This document shows, in pieces, positions 17,587 to 27,536 of a stretch of DNA of 59,418 nucleotides. This DNA comes from Desulfobulbaceae bacterium (lineage in GTDB: Bacteria > Desulfobacterota > Desulfobulbia > Desulfobulbales > Desulfocapsaceae). Numbering within the stretch: the first letter of the stretch is position 1; the number at the start of each line of letters is the position of its first letter. Made by a program: the position numbers and the translations under genes. Location of the stretch: positions 1 through 59,418 of the forward strand of contig JALSMA010000022.1 of NCBI GenBank assembly GCA_026988015.1, given 5' to 3'. The notes beneath the pieces were generated by a model. It worked only from the letters and a program-made list of their open reading frames with translations, did no database searches and was not told the origin of the DNA.

Positions 17587-19227
17587 TTACAATAAGCAAG
17601 TAATATTCTTCAGTTCCTGTAGAAATACCTTGTCATTTTCAGAGTAGTCTACGGGGAGTTCTATCAGATGGACACCAGGGGTGTTAAGGCAGGTGGCCAG
17701 TACCTGGGTAAATTGGCCGTTTTTTGAGATTCTGTGACCTTTGGCCCCGTAACTCTCAGCATATTGTATAAAATCAGGGTTCCCAAAATCAAGGCCAAAA
17801 TCAGGAAAATCCATTCCTCTCTGTTTCCACTTGATCATTCCATAGCCATCATCACGCAGGATAATGATTACAATGTTCTGGTCAAGGCGAACCGCGGTTT
17901 CGAGTTCCTGGGAGTTCATCATAAATCCTCCATCGCCGCAGACTGCAATTACCTGTTTGTCAGGGTGAACCAGCTTGGCACTGATGGCAGCCGGGAAACC
18001 TGCTCCCATGGTGGCCAGTGCGTTATCAAGGAGCAGGGAGTGGGAGTGGGTTGCCTTGAAGTTACGGGCGAACCAGATTTTGTACATTCCGTTGTCCAGT
18101 GAAACAATTGAATCATGGGCCACTGTTTTTCGAATGTCATCCACAATACGCTGCGGGGTATTGGGGAACTTGTCGTGTCCCTGATCCTGAAAAACATGAG
18201 CATTGATCTCCTTGCGGATTCGTTTGAAGAAATCATTTTCCTCAAGAACCGTGTCTGCTAGTGCCTCCTGCAGTGCTTTAAGGGTGTGGCCAATATCTCC
18301 TAATACCTCATGCTGGGGAAAGTACACCTCGTCAATGTCAGCTGGTGCAAAGTTGACATGGATCACTTTCATCTCACCATGATTCATGAAGAACGGTGGT
18401 TTTTCGACGACATCATAACCAACGTTAATAATGATATCAGCATGGTCTATGGCACAGTGAAGGTAGTCATGATCTGAGAGGGCAGCCGTTCCCAGGCATC
18501 GGGGAGAATGTTCATCAACCACTCCTTTTCCCATCTGGGTGGTGAAAAAATATAATCCGGTGGCTTCTATGAGTTCACGGGCCACGGGGCATATCTGTTG
18601 TCTGTTGGCGGCTGCCCCAAAGAGGATAAGGGGGTATTGTGCTTTTTTGATCAATTCGGCCGCCTGTTGAATGGCCTCCGGGTTTGCGACCGGGTAGTGA
18701 ACTGCATGTACTTCGATGGGGTGGCTGTTGATCTCTTCGGCTGCAATATCTTCGGGTAGTTCAATATGGACCGGTCCTGATTTTCCATTTACTGCTATGC
18801 GGAAAATATCACGAACCAGGGTTGGGATGGTTCCTGCGTTAACGATCTGTTTTGTGAATTTGGTGAGAGGTTCCATCATGCTCACCACATCAAGGATCTG
18901 AAATCGACCCTGTTTGCTTTTTTTGATGGGTTTCTGGCCGGTAATAAAGACCACCGGCATCCCTCCGAGAAGGCCATAGGATACTGCGGTGACAAAATTT
19001 GTAGCACCTGGCCCGAGGGTTGCGAGGCAGACTCCGGGTTTGCCGGTGAGCCGCCCGTAGGTGGCGGCCATAAAACCTGCCGCCTGCTCATGCCGGGTAA
19101 GAATCAGTCGAACCGAAGAGCCACGAAGGGCCTCAAGGAAGGCAAGGTTCTCTTCCCCGGGGATGCCAAAGATTGTTGTTACTCCTTCGTTTTCCAGACA
19201 TTGAATTAGAAGTTCTGCTCCGTTCAT
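17587..19227 (-). CDS. Acetolactate synthase-like thiamine-diphosphate enzyme, solitary large subunit
   Basis: A 546-residue ThDP-dependent enzyme of the acetolactate synthase family: N-terminal PYR domain with catalytic Glu in TRHEQAAGFMA (near residue 47), a middle domain, and a C-terminal PP domain with the ThDP/Mg motif GDGGFMMNSQELETA near residue 430. Family members join two pyruvates to 2-acetolactate, in branched-chain amino-acid or acetoin metabolism. No small regulatory subunit gene is adjacent, so a catabolic (AlsS-like) or otherwise specialised role is possible; some relatives use other 2-oxo acids. The ATG has a GAGG ribosome site. Confidence 0.85.
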   Translation of the reverse strand: MNGAELLIQCLENEGVTTIFGIPGEENLAFLEALRGSSVRLILTRHEQAAGFMAATYGRLTGKPGVCLATLGPGATNFVTAVSYGLLGGMPVVFITGQKPIKKSKQGRFQILDVVSMMEPLTKFTKQIVNAGTIPTLVRDIFRIAVNGKSGPVHIELPEDIAAEEINSHPIEVHAVHYPVANPEAIQQAAELIKKAQYPLILFGAAANRQQICPVARELIEATGLYFFTTQMGKGVVDEHSPRCLGTAALSDHDYLHCAIDHADIIINVGYDVVEKPPFFMNHGEMKVIHVNFAPADIDEVYFPQHEVLGDIGHTLKALQEALADTVLEENDFFKRIRKEINAHVFQDQGHDKFPNTPQRIVDDIRKTVAHDSIVSLDNGMYKIWFARNFKATHSHSLLLDNALATMGAGFPAAISAKLVHPDKQVIAVCGDGGFMMNSQELETAVRLDQNIVIIILRDDGYGMIKWKQRGMDFPDFGLDFGNPDFIQYAESYGAKGHRISKNGQFTQVLATCLNTPGVHLIELPVDYSENDKVFLQELKNITCLL

Positions 19228-19395
19228 GGTTGCCTCGATGATTATATTGTGGCGTTACTGTTTAACTACTTTCATTTGAACCTGAATCTGCGGCGGGTCA
19301 TTGTGTCTTGTAACTAACTGAAAATATAGTGTAAAAAAAACGAAATCAGTGGTATTTTGAGCAACCACGCTTATAACCATCTAATGGTCATGGTT

Positions 19396-20112
19396 TCAGG
19401 TTATTATCATTATGATACCCATCAAAACCAGAAAGGCAAATATGATCTGTAAATAACGTTCACGCGGAATCATACCATAACTGATGTTTCCAAGTACAGT
19501 GCCAAGCAGTACAAACGGTGCAGAGATCATGAACTGAGTAAACACGTCGATGGTGGTCAGGCCGTTCACTGCGTGAACAATGGCGATAAGATAGGAGTTG
19601 AAAAGGAAAAATCCGCTCAGGGTTGCCTTGATGGTATCTTTTTTCCAGTCACTGAGAGTTGCATAGATAATTGTTGGCGGTCCTCCTGCACTAAATGCTG
19701 CCCCGATGGCCCCGGACATGAATCCTGCAACGTAGGACCATATTTTGTGTAATTTGCGTGGTGCCGGTCTGCTGTATAGGCTGTAGAGTGAGTATGCGAC
19801 GAGCAGTATGCCGAGGTTGATTCGTATCAGAGATGAACTGACCTGTTTGAGCAGTGTGGAACCTGCAATAATACCAGGGATAGCTGCAATGCACAGTGGC
19901 AATATTTTCCCGATGTTAAGGTGGGATCGCATTTTCAGCGAAAGGTATGTGGTAATAACAATGCTGTTGAGGATACAGAGCGGTACTGCGCTTTTGATAT
20001 CAATGATGAGGCTGAGCAATGGGATGGCCACCAGGGCAGAGCCAAAACCGGTCATCCCCTGGACAAATCCAGCAATAAGAAATATGGCGCTGATGAGTAA
20101 AGGAGTAAGCAT
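19396..20112 (-). CDS. TauE/SafE family membrane transporter (second, shorter copy)
   Basis: A 238-residue hydrophobic permease of the TauE/SafE family with about seven or eight membrane segments. The first repeat has IAGFVQGMTGFGSALVAIPLL near the N-terminus and the second has GFMSGAIGAAFSAGGPPTI in the middle. The sequence is clearly different from the protein at 187-1074, so they are not recent duplicates. Substrate is likely a small anion; sulfite or a sulfonate is possible. Monocistronic as far as can be seen. Confidence 0.85.
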   Translation of the reverse strand: MLTPLLISAIFLIAGFVQGMTGFGSALVAIPLLSLIIDIKSAVPLCILNSIVITTYLSLKMRSHLNIGKILPLCIAAIPGIIAGSTLLKQVSSSLIRINLGILLVAYSLYSLYSRPAPRKLHKIWSYVAGFMSGAIGAAFSAGGPPTIIYATLSDWKKDTIKATLSGFFLFNSYLIAIVHAVNGLTTIDVFTQFMISAPFVLLGTVLGNISYGMIPRERYLQIIFAFLVLMGIIMIIT

Positions 20113-20736
20113 TTATCTAAATTCCTTGAACGGCGGCGTTGTTCTGTATACATTTCTGTTACTGAGCCTTGGACCCGTGAAAGATTCAGGATTGTGAGCA
20201 ATTGGATGATATATCAGGGTATTCAAAAGGACAAGGCTGGTGTTTCAGCGGCCGTTCTGCAGAGGGCTGAATTGTTTGCATCTGATTGTTGTTGTCTTTA
20301 TGCTGATTGATCAATATATTAAACATGATGGCGTTGTAAAAACTTTTTACCTGCTTCGTTGCTGCATTTTATGTTCAATTACAACGTACCCTGATACGCC
20401 GAAATCAAACAAAAAATATGCGCCTCGCATCTGAAGCTTTTTACTTATCTATCAAGTGACCTTTTTACGAGACTGTCAAACATCATGCCTCGAAAAAAAA
20501 AATCGTGGAGTTAGAGTCTGATGGGGAAAGTCGTTTCGTATAACAAAACATCAGGCCTTTTTTATGGAAAGACGGCGTATTAATAGACTGTGTTAGCCAG
20601 TACCTGTCTATAAAATAACCTTTTCCCTGTGCCTCGATTTAGAGAATAAATCTCAGTACAGGACAGATACTAACTATTTTGGAATGAAGTTTTTTTTACA
20701 GCAGAATAATTGCTATGGGGTGCGAAAACGAATCAT
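20113..20736. other. 624-bp intergenic region containing a dispersed repeat
   Basis: No gene is recognised. The centre is the full-length copy of the dispersed repeat (20324-20487). The right flank before the AAA-SPOR gene contains no strong promoter match. The left flank carries only short, non-conserved reading frames. Confidence 0.5.
20324..20487. repeat. Dispersed repeat, full-length copy (MITE-like)
   Basis: About 164 bp bounded by CATGATG on the left and its exact inverse CATCATG on the right. A second pair of inner inverted segments (TTGTAAAAA and TTTTTACGA) lies a few bases in from each end. The copy at 1435-1530 has the same arms but lacks the middle. No coding capacity. Confidence 0.7.
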
Positions 20737-22500
20737 ATGGATGTTGAGCAGAAACGATCGGATGCGGCTCCTTTTCAGGAAGAGTGTAATACTGCACAAT
20801 TTTTCGTTGGTGGTGGACGTGGGGCCATTCTCAATGATATAAAAACTGCTCTTCAGGAAAAGGTTGATCTTGTGACTCTTATTGGTGAAGAGGGCAGTGG
20901 CAAAACCATGCTCTGTAGGATGTTGCAGGAACAGTGGGGGGCGGGTAACAGGGTTCTCTTTTTGCCACAGATAGTTGAATCTTTTGAGGATGTCGTTCGG
21001 GTCGCAGCTCAAGAGTGTAATCTTCAATATCCTGTAGATATAAACAGGGCTGATGCAAGAAAAATTTTTCTCAACCTTATTGCAACGCTCAGGGCAAAGG
21101 GGGAGTCTCTGCTTCTGATATGCGATGAGGCTGAAAAGATGTACCTGGCAACCCTTGAAAGGATTCGCAAAATTCTCGATGATGTGAATGCTGAAGGAGG
21201 TGGGCTGCAGCTACTTTTTTCTGGACGCAAGAGTCTCAGCGGCAACATTGAACAGCTTGCACTTTGTGATTTTAACAGGATTACTGAAAAACAGTTTTTC
21301 CTTTCTGCGCTTGATGACAACGAAACCTGGAGTTATCTTAATTTTTGCGTGCAGGGGCTTCGGGGAGCGGAAAATCAGGAGGTTTTTACCAAAGAGGCTG
21401 CTGCCAAGATTGCCTCCATGGGAAGAGGAAACCTGCGTCTGATCAATGTGTATGCAGATGAATCGCTGCGCTCATCCAATGCGGATACCTCATTTCTTGT
21501 TCTTCTTGATCATGTTAAGGATGATACTCCTGATTCTGAGTTCATAGCTCCTGTTGCCGATATCTGGTCACGGCTGCCTTTCCCCCCCAAATATCTTTTT
21601 GGCGGTGCTGCTGCTCTTATTGCTGTCATGCTGGTTTTCCTCCTGAAAGGGGAGGAAGAATCCGTTCCCCTTGAAATTGCTGTAACTGACACGGGAAATC
21701 CCGTTATCACAACAATGCCGGTGTTTCCAGAGAGAGATTTTCCAGATGACACGGTAGAGACAGTACAAGTCCCGGAGGAAGAGCTTCAGGGGGAGCCTGA
21801 TGAGCTGATCGCACCCCGGGAGGTCTCAGAGGTTGGGGGACGGGATATTGTTGAAGGTCCATTTGCAGCTGATGAGGATGACGCTCTTCAGGATGTGGAT
21901 CAGGTGGAGAGCAAACCCGTTGCGACTGAAATATCACGAAACTCTGTGCAGCGCACTCCGGTTGATATTTCCCCGGTGGAAATAGTGGAAAAATCCACTC
22001 CCGATGCGGATGTTTCTGTGTCTCAATCACATAAAAAAATAACAGCGGATAAAAGTAAACGTCTTGTTGCTACGCGCCTTGTGAGCGATCAGAAAAAAAA
22101 GTTGCCCGGCCGGATACCTGTTTCTACTACTTTTATGGAGAAGGTTTCCCCTGAAGTACCCCAGGATCCGATTCTTGGACAGTTCTTTGTCGCGGGGCAG
22201 AGGTGGCTTGCAGGTGAATTCGACAGCAGTTTCAGTATTCAGCTCATGGCTCTGAAGTCCAAGAAAGCTGAAGAGAACTTGAAAAGGATTCTGGCTCAGC
22301 CGGATTATCAGTCTGTAGCTGATAAGCTGGTGATGTTAAGGAAACCTTCCGATCCTCCTGTTTTTATGGTATTCTATGGGGTGTATCCCAGTATGGCCGC
22401 TGCACGAAATGCCCGCAACAATATGCCCATTTTTCTTCGTGATCGTCATCCTTATCCGGTGTCGGTGCGGGGTGCTGTTGAGAAGTCTCGCGTTGAATAA
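20737..22500 (+). CDS. AAA ATPase with membrane helix and C-terminal SPOR domain (DamX-like)
   Basis: A 587-residue protein. The N-terminal AAA/GspA(ExeA)-like domain has Walker A GEEGSGKT at about 50-57 and Walker B CDEAE at about 129-133. A single membrane helix is at about 285-304 (GGAAALIAVMLVFLL), then a long acidic, proline-rich linker (about 305-470). The C-terminal SPOR domain (about 495-587, FSIQLMALKSKK... to YPVSVRG) binds denuded peptidoglycan at division sites. This architecture is that of DamX/ExeA-type cell-envelope proteins, and the rod-shape operon starts about 540 bases downstream. The ATG at 20737 is chosen; an in-frame TTG at 20710 is an alternative. Confidence 0.8.
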   Translation: MDVEQKRSDAAPFQEECNTAQFFVGGGRGAILNDIKTALQEKVDLVTLIGEEGSGKTMLCRMLQEQWGAGNRVLFLPQIVESFEDVVRVAAQECNLQYPVDINRADARKIFLNLIATLRAKGESLLLICDEAEKMYLATLERIRKILDDVNAEGGGLQLLFSGRKSLSGNIEQLALCDFNRITEKQFFLSALDDNETWSYLNFCVQGLRGAENQEVFTKEAAAKIASMGRGNLRLINVYADESLRSSNADTSFLVLLDHVKDDTPDSEFIAPVADIWSRLPFPPKYLFGGAAALIAVMLVFLLKGEEESVPLEIAVTDTGNPVITTMPVFPERDFPDDTVETVQVPEEELQGEPDELIAPREVSEVGGRDIVEGPFAADEDDALQDVDQVESKPVATEISRNSVQRTPVDISPVEIVEKSTPDADVSVSQSHKKITADKSKRLVATRLVSDQKKKLPGRIPVSTTFMEKVSPEVPQDPILGQFFVAGQRWLAGEFDSSFSIQLMALKSKKAEENLKRILAQPDYQSVADKLVMLRKPSDPPVFMVFYGVYPSMAAARNARNNMPIFLRDRHPYPVSVRGAVEKSRVE

Positions 22501-22637
22501 GGATAATAGCAGTACGCTCAGGAAAATACGCAGGTACCTATTTCTGCCAGTGTGCTGCGTTGAAGGACTGAGGGAAGAAAAAAGGAGCCAACCTTTATAC
22601 CGACTAGTTGCGAAATCCTGGAAGTGAGCTGAAACAA

Positions 22638-22676
22638 AACAAAGGGATTAAGGCAAGTTGCCCTAATCCCTTTGTT
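22638..22676. terminator. Bidirectional terminator hairpin
   Basis: A perfect 13-bp stem (AACAAAGGGATTA with TAATCCCTTTGTT) and inner GGC/GCC pairs. It lies 5 bases beyond the 3' end of the minus-strand tRNA gene and about 140 bases after the AAA-SPOR gene. The T-rich 3' arm suits termination of either transcript. Confidence 0.75.
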
Positions 22677-22681
22677 CTATT

Positions 22682-22757
22682 TGGTGGAGCTGAGGGGGAT
22701 CGAACCCCTGACCTCATGACTGCCAGTCATGCGCTCTCCCAGCTGAGCTACAGCCCC
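22682..22757 (-). tRNA. tRNA-Ala (anticodon GGC), CCA encoded
   Basis: A 76-base cloverleaf on the minus strand. The acceptor stem GGGGCTG pairs with CAGCTCC and contains the G3:U70 pair that is the identity mark of alanine tRNA. The D-arm reads TAGCTCAGCTGGGAGAGC, the anticodon loop CTGGCAG gives GGC, and the T-arm has GGTTCGATCCC. CCA is encoded at the 3' end. Confidence 0.97.
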
Positions 22758-22860
22758 AATATTTACTACATTCAAATCTTAGAAGTGCTTCTTTACCAAC
22801 CTTTTCAGCTGGTGTCAACTTTTTTCAGGTGCTTTCTTGGTACGACAGGGCCCATATTTC

Positions 22861-22889
22861 TTGAAAATGAGAGAGAGGTTTGGTAGAAT
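22861..22889 (+). promoter_or_regulatory. Sigma-70 type promoter of the rod-shape operon
   Basis: TTGAAA (22861-22866) and TAGAAT (22884-22889) are separated by exactly 17 bases, each 5/6 to consensus. The start would be near 22897, leaving a leader of about 146 bases before mreB. No other good promoter is seen in the 285-bp gap. Confidence 0.6.
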
Positions 22890-23030
22890 TGAAATTTTGA
22901 TGTGTCAATAGTGCCGAGGGGGTGATGTCACCACTGTTCAAGCGATAGTTTGATCATCTTCCGAAGACCGATTCTGGTTCGTTATTTGCATAAATATTAA
23001 CTGGATAGCACATTGGGTGCTTCAATATAA

Positions 23031-24080
<1,050 letters not shown>

Positions 24081-24142
24081 AAAAGCTGAGTCTCTTTGAG
24101 ACGGTACAGTGTTCGGGGGCACCTGTTATTGAGTGGAAGGAT

Positions 24143-25054
24143 GTGAGGATTGCCGAGAGTAGAATGTTGAGACCAAAAAATAATGACAGAAAGAAGGTAG
24201 CGCGTTTTCGGTTTACCCGTCTCTTTCTACTCAGCTTTCTTTTTGTTGCACTTTTCCTGGCGCTGCTAAGCTCAACTGCCGGCAGCCGTTTTGGCGTTTT
24301 CCACCAGATGACTCTGGAGGCTCTTGGTCCTGTTCAGACCGTATTTACTCGTATTTCCATAAATACCATTCGATTGAAAGATAAGTATATCACTCTCTGG
24401 AATCTTCAGGAGGAGATTGACCAGCTGCGTCATGAACTGGATATCTACCATGCCAAGCTTGATGAGTACCGGGAGGCCTATTCCCGGAATCGCTTTCTCG
24501 AAGCAGAATTGGCGTTTAAAAAGAACGAAACATTTCCTGCTCTTATGGCACGGGTTGTTGGCAAAGATCCCTCCTTCTGGTTTAAGACACTTATTGTTGA
24601 TCGCGGTGAGAATGACGGGGTTGTCACAGGGATGGTTGCCAGAAACTCTCGGGGGGTTGTCGGACAGGTTGTTCAGGTGTCGGATAACTATTCTAAGATT
24701 CTTTTGGCCAACGCACCGTCCAGTGCCATCGACGCTATTGTGCAGAAGAGCAGGGTTCGCGGTATACTAAAGGGTGCTGACAGGCAGGGCTATATTTTGC
24801 AATATGTGTTGAAAAATGCTGATGTTCAGGAGGGCGACGTTATCGTGACCGCAGGAATCGGCGGCGTCTTTCCGCAGGGAATAACCCTTGGAACTGTTTC
24901 AAAGGTTCGCTCCAAGCGGCGGGGGATGTTTTTGGAGATAGAGGTTCAACCAGCTGTGGATTTCGGGCGGTTGGAGTTTCTTTTTATCAACCTCTCAGAG
25001 GAACAACTTGTGATTGACGGACTGAATCGGACATCTTCTGCCGCCGGAGAGTAA
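24143..25054 (+). CDS. mreC: Rod shape-determining protein MreC
   Basis: A 303-residue bitopic protein: a cytoplasmic basic tail, one membrane helix at about 27-45 (LFLLSFLFVALFLALLSS), a periplasmic coiled coil (about 78-120) and the MreC beta-barrel domains (ARVVGKDPSFWFKTLIVDRGENDGV region, given in part). It scaffolds PBP2 and RodA in the elongasome. The GTG at 24143 is preceded by GGAAGG; an ATG at 24164 is an alternative start. Mid-operon, 62 bases after mreB. Confidence 0.94.
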   Translation: MRIAESRMLRPKNNDRKKVARFRFTRLFLLSFLFVALFLALLSSTAGSRFGVFHQMTLEALGPVQTVFTRISINTIRLKDKYITLWNLQEEIDQLRHELDIYHAKLDEYREAYSRNRFLEAELAFKKNETFPALMARVVGKDPSFWFKTLIVDRGENDGVVTGMVARNSRGVVGQVVQVSDNYSKILLANAPSSAIDAIVQKSRVRGILKGADRQGYILQYVLKNADVQEGDVIVTAGIGGVFPQGITLGTVSKVRSKRRGMFLEIEVQPAVDFGRLEFLFINLSEEQLVIDGLNRTSSAAGE

Positions 25055-25056
25055 GA

Positions 25057-25590
25057 ATGGTTGTCCTGAGTTTTTTTCTTCTTGGTTTTATTCTTATTGC
25101 GATTCAGACGACCTTCTTTCATTATTTCCCTCACTGGCTCGGCAGACCTGATCTCTCTTTTATTCTGCTCGTCTTCTCAGGTTATAAGTTCGGCTGGCTT
25201 CCTGGTCTGCTTCTGGCTTTTCTCCTGGGATGGCTCATGGATGTAACATCTGGAGTGTTTCCAGGAACCTATCTGCTTCTTGTGCTGACGGTTTTTTCCA
25301 TTGTGAAATTCTTGAGTCAGAATAGTTCAGTGAGAGAGAACGTCTTTCAAATTCCTCTGGTTGGAGTGAGTTATTTTAGTGTTCAGTGCTTTTTCTACCT
25401 GTTTTTTTCAATAACCCAGCCAGGTACCCTTCCTCCATGGTCTTGGTCAAAAATAGTGCAGGAGACATTGATTCTCCTTGTGGCTTCTATTCCCTGCTTT
25501 GTTTTCTTTAATTGGATGTATGAAAAAATAACTACCAGGCGACTGGCTTCCAGGAGATTAAAGCGCAGTGGTGGTAACCGGTTTCGGTGA
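25057..25590 (+). CDS. mreD: Rod shape-determining protein MreD
   Basis: A 177-residue integral membrane protein with about five helices and a basic C-terminal tail (RRLASRRLKRSGGNRFR). The length and position, directly after mreC and overlapping the PBP2 gene by 4 bases, identify MreD, whose sequence is otherwise poorly conserved. It is an inner-membrane partner of MreC in the elongasome. GGAGAG precedes the ATG. Confidence 0.88.
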   Translation: MVVLSFFLLGFILIAIQTTFFHYFPHWLGRPDLSFILLVFSGYKFGWLPGLLLAFLLGWLMDVTSGVFPGTYLLLVLTVFSIVKFLSQNSSVRENVFQIPLVGVSYFSVQCFFYLFFSITQPGTLPPWSWSKIVQETLILLVASIPCFVFFNWMYEKITTRRLASRRLKRSGGNRFR

Positions 25591-27512
25591 GTGAAAAGAT
25601 GAAGTGGTCCGGATATAAAAACCTTGAAGAACTGAGTGAACATGACGATGCTGATCTTGATCTGCTAAAACGGCGCATTACTTTTGCGGGTCTTGTTATC
25701 ATCTTTTTTATGGCCATCATCTTTGGAAGGCTCTGGTTTCTTCAGATCCATATGGGTGAGGAATACAGGTGTCGCGCTGATAATAACCGTGTCCGAATGC
25801 GTGCTATTGCTGCTCCTCGCGGAAATATCCTGGATGCCAAGGGCAGGGAAATGGTCACCAACCGTCCATCTTTTAATGTTGTGCTGGTTCGTGAAGATTC
25901 AAATGATGTTGATAAACTGCTGAAGAAGCTGGCCTCATCCCTTGATCTTGATATCTCTGTTCTGTGGGAAAAAATTCGAGAGGCTTCATCAAAACCACGG
26001 CATATCCCCATACGACTGCTTGAGGATGTGGACTGGGCAACCCTTGCCTATGTGGAGAATCATAATCAGGAATTTCCAGGGATACGTATTGAAACCGTTC
26101 CAGCCAGAGTCTACCACTATGGAAATCTGGCCGCCCACGTAATCGGTTATCTGGGTGAGATTTCCAAAAAGGAGCTTGCTGCACGTAATAGTGACATTTA
26201 TACCGGCGGAGATCTTATAGGGAAAATGGGATTGGAGCGTTTGCATGAGGAAGATCTTCGTGGTGAAAAGGGCAGCAGTTCTTCCGAAGTTAACGCCAGA
26301 GGATTTGAACAACAGCTGTTAAAGAATATTGAGCCACTTCCTGGAAACGATATCCAGCTGACCATAGATGCTGAACTGCAGAAAGTAGCAGAAGACCTGA
26401 TGGATTCAGAGGATAAGGCAGGCGCGGTGGTGGCCATGGAAGTGAAAACCGGTCGGATGCTGGTACTTGCTTCAAACCCTGTCCTGCCGCTGGATCAATT
26501 TTTAGGAGGGATTTCTCACAAAAACTGGAACGCTATACTGGAAAACCCTAAACACCCTCTTATAAATAAGGTTGTTCAGGCCATGTACCCACCCGGCTCA
26601 ACCTACAAAATGATAACAGCCATGGCAGGGCTGACAGCTGGTGTTATCAATGCTGATACTGTCTTTTACTGTCCCGGGCATTTAAAGTTTGGGAAGCGTC
26701 GTTATCACTGCTGGAAACGGTCTGGACATGGCGCTGTGAACCTGAAACGTGCTATCTCAGAATCCTGTGATGTCTATTTTTACCAGGTTGGCCTGCGAGT
26801 TGGAGTTGACAAGCTTGCTGAAATGGCAAATAAATTTGGATTGGGCCATAAGTCAGGTATTGAGCTGGAGCATGAGAAAAGTGGACTGACACCTACCAAG
26901 GCATGGAAAAAGAAAAGGCGTGGCCAGAAGTGGCAGGAGGGTGAAACCCTCTCGGTGGCGATAGGTCAGGGCTTCAATCTGGTGACACCGTTGCAGATTT
27001 GTCTTATGACCGCAACCATTGCCAACGGTGGTAAGCAGTTGCTTCCACAGGTCATTGAAAAGGTAACTGATCCTGCTGGGAAAGTTCTGAAACAGTTTAA
27101 GCCGGTGGTGGTCAGTGAGTTAAAGGGGGACAAGGCTTTGCTGCAGCAGATTAGAGAAGGGATGGAAGAGGTTGTTCAGGGACAGCGCGGTACTGCGCGG
27201 CAAGTGAGAATAGATGGAGTCACCATAGCTGGAAAGACAGGCACTGCTCAGGTGGTTCGCCTGAAACAGTATAAACATCTCAAAGAGGAAGATATTCCAT
27301 ATAAATATAGGGATCATGCCTGGTTTACCTGCTACGCTCCGGCGGATGATCCTGAAATAGCAGTTACTGTGCTGGTGGAACATGGGCTTCATGGTGGTTC
27401 AGTCGCAGGTCCGGTTGCCAGAGCTCTGCTTGAAAGTTATTTTGCAGAACGCCTGCAGAAGGCGGCAGCTGTGGAAGAGGCCAAGGCCGAAGCTGCCGGG
27501 CAGGAGAGATAA
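25587..27512 (+). CDS. mrdA: Penicillin-binding protein 2 (elongasome transpeptidase)
   Basis: A 641-residue class B PBP. One membrane helix is at about residues 33-50. The PBP dimerisation domain (about 65-235) is followed by the transpeptidase with the catalytic Ser in PPGSTYKM (SxxK, near 337), the second motif SESCDVYFYQ (SxD type, near 392) and KTGTAQV (near 551). It cross-links peptidoglycan during side-wall growth, in complex with RodA. The GTG start overlaps the mreD stop by 4 bases, indicating translational coupling. The C-terminal tail (KAAAVEEAKAEAAGQER) is an Ala/Glu-rich extension. Confidence 0.96.
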   Translation: MSEKMKWSGYKNLEELSEHDDADLDLLKRRITFAGLVIIFFMAIIFGRLWFLQIHMGEEYRCRADNNRVRMRAIAAPRGNILDAKGREMVTNRPSFNVVLVREDSNDVDKLLKKLASSLDLDISVLWEKIREASSKPRHIPIRLLEDVDWATLAYVENHNQEFPGIRIETVPARVYHYGNLAAHVIGYLGEISKKELAARNSDIYTGGDLIGKMGLERLHEEDLRGEKGSSSSEVNARGFEQQLLKNIEPLPGNDIQLTIDAELQKVAEDLMDSEDKAGAVVAMEVKTGRMLVLASNPVLPLDQFLGGISHKNWNAILENPKHPLINKVVQAMYPPGSTYKMITAMAGLTAGVINADTVFYCPGHLKFGKRRYHCWKRSGHGAVNLKRAISESCDVYFYQVGLRVGVDKLAEMANKFGLGHKSGIELEHEKSGLTPTKAWKKKRRGQKWQEGETLSVAIGQGFNLVTPLQICLMTATIANGGKQLLPQVIEKVTDPAGKVLKQFKPVVVSELKGDKALLQQIREGMEEVVQGQRGTARQVRIDGVTIAGKTGTAQVVRLKQYKHLKEEDIPYKYRDHAWFTCYAPADDPEIAVTVLVEHGLHGGSVAGPVARALLESYFAERLQKAAAVEEAKAEAAGQER

Positions 27513-27536
27513 TATGATAAAACTTACGGGACACCA

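Noticed and set aside
22608-22886. A + strand open frame running over the tRNA-Ala gene
   Set aside because: It is opposite a canonical tRNA cloverleaf with the G3:U70 pair and a flanking terminator hairpin; it has no ribosome site.
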